Source of the DNA: Streptococcus sp. A12
GTDB lineage: Bacteria; Bacillota; Bacilli; Lactobacillales; Streptococcaceae
Reading direction: 5' to 3'
DNA: 8,782 nt
Assembly (NCBI RefSeq): GCF_905372335.1
Contig: NZ_CAJPOU010000049.1
Location: 1-8,782, forward strand
The notes under the pieces were generated by a model. The model was given only the letters and a program-made list of their open reading frames with translations. It was not told the origin of the DNA and made no database searches. The position numbers and the translations under genes were made by a program. Positions 5,531 through 8,782 of the stretch are shown here, piece after piece (the stretch's first letter is position 1; every line of letters begins with the position of its first letter).

Positions 5531-5567
5531 ATACAGGAGTGACTGAGGAAGCCTCCTGTATCGTTTT
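5531..5567 (+). promoter_or_regulatory. intercistronic hairpin between pyrR and pyrB
   Basis: ATACAGGAG (5531-5539) pairs perfectly with CTCCTGTAT (5553-5561) around a 13-base loop, followed by CGTTTTC. Four T preceded by CG make it a poor terminator. A smaller competing hairpin, GAGG (5545-5548) with CCTC (5552-5555), shares the right arm. It may cause partial termination or protect a processed RNA end. It lacks a convincing PyrR loop. Confidence 0.5.
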
Positions 5568-5600
5568 CACATATGCATATCTTTGGAATGGAGTTACAAC

Positions 5601-6518
5601 ATGTCTACAAATCAAATCGCACTTAAAAACCTTGTCTCAATGGAAGCTTTATCAAACGAAGAAGTTATGGCCTTGATTAAGCGTGGTATTGAGTTTAAAA
5701 ATGGAGCAAAAGCTCATTACGATGAGCAACATATCGTGTCTAATCTCTTCTTTGAGTCGTCAACACGTACGCACAAAGCATTTGAAGTGGCTGAGTTGAA
5801 ATTAGGTTGTGACCTCCTTGACTTTGATGTGAAAACGAGCTCTGTAAACAAGGGTGAAACTCTCTACGATACTATTTTGACCATGTCAGCTCTCGGAGTT
5901 GATATCTGCGTCATCCGTCACCCAGAAGTAGACTACTACAAGCAATTGATTGAAAGTCCAACCATCACAGCTTCTATTGTCAACGGGGGAGATGGATCCG
6001 GTCAACACCCAAGCCAAAGTTTGCTAGACTTGATGACCATCTACCAAGAGTTTGGTCACTTTGACGGACTCAAGGTTTGTATCGCTGGTGACTTGGATCA
6101 CTCACGGGTGGCAAAATCCAATATGCAAATCTTGAAACGCTTGGGAGCAACTCTTTACTTTGCGGGTCCAGACGAATGGAGAAGTGCAGAGTTTGAAGAA
6201 TACGGAACCTTTGTGACGATCGATGAAGTTATTGAAGAAGTCGATGTCATGATGTTCCTCCGTGTGCAACACGAGCGTCATGACTATGAGTCTCTCTTCT
6301 CAAAAGAGAACTACCATCGTTTGCATGGCTTGACACAAGAACGCTATGATCGTATGAAAGACACAGCCATCTTGATGCACCCAGCTCCAGTAAACCGTGA
6401 TGTGGAGATTGCTGACCACTTGGTAGAAGCTCCTAAATCACGCATCGTGGAGCAAATGACCAACGGTGTCTTTGTCCGCATGGCTATCATAGAAGCGGTT
6501 TTAGCTGGACGAAAATAA
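5601..6518 (+). CDS. pyrB: aspartate carbamoyltransferase catalytic subunit PyrB
   Basis: A 305-residue aspartate transcarbamoylase, which joins carbamoyl phosphate and aspartate to carbamoyl aspartate, the second step of UMP synthesis. Signature residues are all present. The carbamoyl-phosphate loop SSTRTHKAFE holds STRT at 54-57. K84 (SVNKGET) is supplied by the neighbouring subunit. HPSQ lies at 136-139 and GDLDHSRVA at 163-171. Arg 221 (RVQHER) and HPAPVNRDVE (260-269) form the aspartate site. No regulatory PyrI gene is seen, as is usual for Firmicutes trimers. ATG 5601 follows GGAG at 5590-5593. An in-frame TTG at 5583 would add six residues but has no suitable site, so I reject it. Located 93 bases after pyrR and ending just before a long hairpin. 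Confidence 0.96.
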   Translation: MSTNQIALKNLVSMEALSNEEVMALIKRGIEFKNGAKAHYDEQHIVSNLFFESSTRTHKAFEVAELKLGCDLLDFDVKTSSVNKGETLYDTILTMSALGVDICVIRHPEVDYYKQLIESPTITASIVNGGDGSGQHPSQSLLDLMTIYQEFGHFDGLKVCIAGDLDHSRVAKSNMQILKRLGATLYFAGPDEWRSAEFEEYGTFVTIDEVIEEVDVMMFLRVQHERHDYESLFSKENYHRLHGLTQERYDRMKDTAILMHPAPVNRDVEIADHLVEAPKSRIVEQMTNGVFVRMAIIEAVLAGRK

Positions 6519-6529
6519 TATGTAAAAAA

Positions 6530-6584
6530 GAAAGGAGAAGTGAGAGAGTCTACAAAAAGGTGGTCTTTTCTCACTTTTCTTTTT
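6530..6584 (+). terminator. long imperfect terminator-like hairpin between pyrB and the carA-like gene
   Basis: AGTGAGA (6539-6545) pairs with TCTCACT (6569-6575). The stem continues outward through GAAAGGAGA against TTTCTTTTT with wobbles (6530-6538 with 6576-6584). Inward, it can continue with GAGTCTAC-type pairing to GGTGGTCT around an A-rich loop. The T-rich right arm and tail make it a plausible partial terminator that lowers expression of the distal genes relative to pyrB. Confidence 0.6.
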
Positions 6585-6604
6585 GGAGTTTGTAAGGAGA
6601 ATTT

Positions 6605-7702
6605 ATGGTAAAACGTCTCTTAGTATTAGAAGATGGGACGGTTTTTGAAGGAACTGGTTTTGGAGCTGATACCTATGTCAGTGGAGAATTGGTCTTAAAT
6701 TCTGCCATGACGGGTTATCAGGAGTTGATTACCGACCAGTCCTATAAGGGGCAAATATTAGCCTTTACTTTTCCAGTTATCGGTACAACTGGGATAAACC
6801 GAGATGATTATGAATCTATTTTTCCTGGGTGTCTAGCAGTGGTAGTACACCAATTAGCGAGTCATCCCAGTAATTGGCGCAAACAGTTATCCTTAGATGC
6901 TTACCTGAAAAAACACAATATTCCAGGGATCCAAGGAGTCGATACTCGAAAGCTGGCTAAAATTGTCACTGAACATGGAAGTATCAAGGCTACAGTGGTC
7001 AATGAGGGGGATGCGATCAAGCATATCTTGGATCAACTCCGCGCAACCGTCTTGCCTTTTGACCAAGTTCGCCAGGTGTCGACCAAAACCCCCTATGCTG
7101 CACCAGGATTTGGTAAGAGTATCGTCTTGATCGACTTGGGCTTACGGCATTCCGTTTTGCGTCAATTGATTGCACGAGGTTGTAACGTCACGGTCGTTCC
7201 TTATTCAGTTAAATTGAAGGAATTAAAGGATTTGCAGCCAGATGGCATCATTCTATCCAGTGGTCCAGGGAATCCTCATCATATCGATGGTATTTGCCAG
7301 GTCATTGCTAAAATCGATCCTCATATTCCGATCATGGGAATCGGCTTGGGGGCAGAATTGCTGGCCCTTGCCCACGAAGGAAGCCTCGCGAAACTAAAAA
7401 GCCCTCATCGTGGACTTAACATTCCTGTAAAAGAGGTGGCTACTGGAAAAGTCGAAATCACTAGTCAGAATCACCAGTACAACATTGAACGCGAAACTCT
7501 TCCACGTGACTTTCTGATCACCCATGAGGAGCTTCATGATCACTCTATCGAGGCCTTTCGTCACCGCTATCTTCCTTTGATCGGTGTCCTCTACCATATT
7601 GAGTCCAGTCCAGGACCAAGGGAAAGTCTCTATTTCTATGACGAATTTATGGATTTGATTGAAAGTAAATTAGACGAACGAAGGGAGGAGTTATGGTCAT
7701 GA
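6605..7702 (+). CDS. carA: diverged carbamoyl-phosphate synthase small subunit (CarA-like), glutaminase nucleophile missing
   Basis: A 365-residue protein collinear with CarA, the glutamine amidotransferase subunit that feeds ammonia to CarB. The N-terminal CarA domain is recognisable (LEDGTVFEG 8-16, AMTGYQELITDQSYKGQI 34-51, GINRDDYES 63-71, GIQGVDTRKL 108-117). The class I amidotransferase domain keeps SSGPGNP (218-224), HRGLN (268-272), TSQNH (286-290) and the His-Glu pair H331/E333 (YHIESSPGP). The nucleophile elbow, normally GICLGHQ or similar, reads GIGLGAE at 245-251. The cysteine is Gly247 (GGC, 7343-7345) and the following His and Gln are Ala250 and Glu251. Glutamine hydrolysis by the usual thioester route should be impossible. 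The frame is fully open, so this is no ordinary decayed gene. ATG 6605 follows AAGGAG (6594-6599). The stop overlaps the next start as ATGA, implying coupled translation with the CarB-like partner. Confidence 0.9.
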   Translation: MVKRLLVLEDGTVFEGTGFGADTYVSGELVLNSAMTGYQELITDQSYKGQILAFTFPVIGTTGINRDDYESIFPGCLAVVVHQLASHPSNWRKQLSLDAYLKKHNIPGIQGVDTRKLAKIVTEHGSIKATVVNEGDAIKHILDQLRATVLPFDQVRQVSTKTPYAAPGFGKSIVLIDLGLRHSVLRQLIARGCNVTVVPYSVKLKELKDLQPDGIILSSGPGNPHHIDGICQVIAKIDPHIPIMGIGLGAELLALAHEGSLAKLKSPHRGLNIPVKEVATGKVEITSQNHQYNIERETLPRDFLITHEELHDHSIEAFRHRYLPLIGVLYHIESSPGPRESLYFYDEFMDLIESKLDERREELWS

Positions 7703-8782
7703 ATCAAGTAACGCTTTTGTGTGCAGAATCCTTCAATGATGTCAGTTTGCTTGGAGCACTCACGTCTTGTCCCCTATTAAAAGATCGTGGCTACCAGACA
7801 GAAGTCCTCTATTGCGGAGACGAAAACGACATCACCAAAGAAGCTGGAAATGCTGTTTCGGTTATTCGTTTAAAGTTAGACAGTCTCAAAGAAGCCCTTC
7901 TAGCAACGAAAACCAAAAATTTACTGCTGTCATTTGCGGATAAGCAAGTCCTTGGTCTTTTATTCCGATTGGAAGAAATTGGGTTTCTCAAGGAACACAA
8001 GATCCGTATTCTAGGAACTTCGCTTAGGCAATACCGTACTTTTTACCACCAGTCAGACCAAAAGTCATTTTTACAGGAGTTGGGTTATCAAGTTCCTTCC
8101 TCTTCCTTGGTTTCGACAGTCAGAGAGGCTATTGAGTTCTCAGAGCAAATCCAATTCCCTATTGTTGTTTGGCCACTTGCCAGCAAGCATGGGCAAGGTC
8201 GTCGGATTGCTAATAACTTGGACGACCTTTGTGAGGCTGTCGAAAAGGGACTAGAAGTATCGCCACAGGCTCAGTGTTTGTTGGAGTTCTCGACGGTTGG
8301 TTTCAAGGAGTTGGAATACATCGTTGTCCGAGATCGTCAGGATAATTATTATCTTGCTGGAAACATTGAGAGCGTCGACCCGGTGGGGATCCACTCCAGT
8401 GATTCTTATCAAGTCATCCCTAGTCTGACGCTGACGGATACCGAGCATCAGACCTTGAGAGAGGCAGCATTGTCTATTGTCCGGCATTTGAGACTGGTTG
8501 GAGCAACTTCCATCAAGTTTGCGCTAGATCCAAAGAGTTACCAATTCTATATTCTTGAGGTCAATCCATTTGCTTCGGATTCCTTCTCGACCATGTCCAT
8601 GGCCTTAGGATATTCGATTTACCACCAGGCCTTATGCTTAAAGTTAGGCGACCACCTTTTGGACCTTCCTCACCCAACGATGAAGGGTCTTACAGCCCTG
8701 TTTGAACCCACTCTAGATCGTATTTTCTTTAAACTACCCGTCTTTCCGATGGAAAAGGTGACAAAAGTTCTCAATACACAAA
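7699..8782 (+). CDS. carB: diverged carbamoyl-phosphate synthase large subunit (CarB-like), N-terminal part, partial
   Basis: An open frame of 361 codons running off the window, collinear with the first ATP-grasp (carboxyphosphate) half of CarB. Clear anchors are RILGTS (103-108), VPSSSLVSTVREAIEF (133-148), LEVSPQAQCLLE (186-197), STVGFKELEYIVVRD (198-212), the NIE-DPVGIHSSDS block (222-236) and the ALDP-LEVNP block (275-290). Key residues are changed. The VRP arginine (Arg129 in E. coli) is Trp158. The glycine-rich loop GGTGGG is replaced by KHGQGR (163-168). The glutamine of NVQ is Lys273. In the ExNPRxSR motif E287 and N289 stay, but both arginines are lost (Phe291, Asp294). The usual N-terminal GSGPIIIGQ nucleotide-fold signature is also absent. 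ATG 7699 fits GGAGGAG (7684-7690) better than ATG 7693, and gives an ATGA overlap. The second ATP-grasp half is not visible. Confidence 0.88.
   Translation, partial: MNQVTLLCAESFNDVSLLGALTSCPLLKDRGYQTEVLYCGDENDITKEAGNAVSVIRLKLDSLKEALLATKTKNLLLSFADKQVLGLLFRLEEIGFLKEHKIRILGTSLRQYRTFYHQSDQKSFLQELGYQVPSSSLVSTVREAIEFSEQIQFPIVVWPLASKHGQGRRIANNLDDLCEAVEKGLEVSPQAQCLLEFSTVGFKELEYIVVRDRQDNYYLAGNIESVDPVGIHSSDSYQVIPSLTLTDTEHQTLREAALSIVRHLRLVGATSIKFALDPKSYQFYILEVNPFASDSFSTMSMALGYSIYHQALCLKLGDHLLDLPHPTMKGLTALFEPTLDRIFFKLPVFPMEKVTKVLNTQ

Noticed and set aside
5541..5556. CTGAGG inside the pyrR-pyrB hairpin as a second PyrR-binding loop
   Set aside because: It differs from the CNGNGA hexaloop at the last base, and the flanking bases cannot form the required upper stem.
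5583..5600. TTG 5583 as start of pyrB
   Set aside because: It is a rare start without a suitable upstream site. ATG 5601 has GGAG at a good distance and gives the normal PyrB N-terminus and length.
7693..7698. ATG 7693 as start of the CarB-like gene
   Set aside because: Only two bases separate it from the GGAGGAG site. ATG 7699 has proper spacing and gives the common ATGA overlap. The difference is two residues.
6605..8782. Treating the carA-like and carB-like genes as pseudogenes
   Set aside because: No stop codon or frameshift is seen in about 2.2 kb, ribosome binding sites and coupling are intact, and changes concentrate at active-site positions. This fits a maintained diverged protein pair better than neutral decay.
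1..8782. Mobile elements, CRISPR arrays, tRNA or rRNA genes
   Set aside because: No transposase or integrase frame, no regularly spaced repeats and no cloverleaf-like or ribosomal RNA sequence was seen on either strand by reading.

Overview
The window looks like core chromosome of an oral Streptococcus (mitis/sanguinis/parasanguinis type). The basis is the strong AGGAGG-type ribosome binding sites, moderate-to-low GC, protein sequences that read as streptococcal UvrB, PyrR, PyrB, PaaI-like and PhnA, and the pyrR-pyrB-carA-carB gene order behind a PyrR attenuator. The species call is inference from recall, not from a search. Every gene is on the + strand.

Layout. 1-918 holds the 3' end of uvrB followed by a flavodoxin-fold NAD(P)H oxidoreductase. 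1022-1869 holds two small, AT-rich membrane proteins that I do not recognise and that stand out in composition. 1896-2363 is a Nudix hydrolase ending in a clear terminator. A new promoter then drives a hotdog-fold thioesterase overlapping a HAD hydrolase (2466-3615), which end in a second terminator. A strong extended -10 promoter drives phnA (3725-4060). Behind phnA's terminator lies a Pr6Pr-type multi-pass membrane protein (4104-4742) with no obvious promoter of its own.

From 4798 to the end runs a pyrimidine operon: promoter, PyrR-binding RNA loop, alternative antiterminator and terminator, pyrR, pyrB, then genes in the carA and carB positions. PyrR and PyrB keep all signature residues. 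The carA-like gene (6605-7702) and the carB-like gene (7699 to beyond the window end) do not. The CarA-like protein has glycine where the glutaminase cysteine nucleophile should be, and two of the next four residues are also changed. The CarB-like protein has lost the arginines, glutamine and glycine-rich loop of the first ATP-grasp site and the usual N-terminal signature. Both frames are nonetheless open and joined by an ATGA stop/start overlap. This looks like a conserved-frame, diverged carbamoyl-phosphate-synthase-like pair under PyrR control, and it is the most interesting item here.

If the pair is inactive as a classical glutamine-dependent synthase, PyrB must get carbamoyl phosphate elsewhere (a second carAB, or the arginine deiminase route), or the pair has acquired a structural, regulatory or new catalytic role. 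The window alone cannot decide this.
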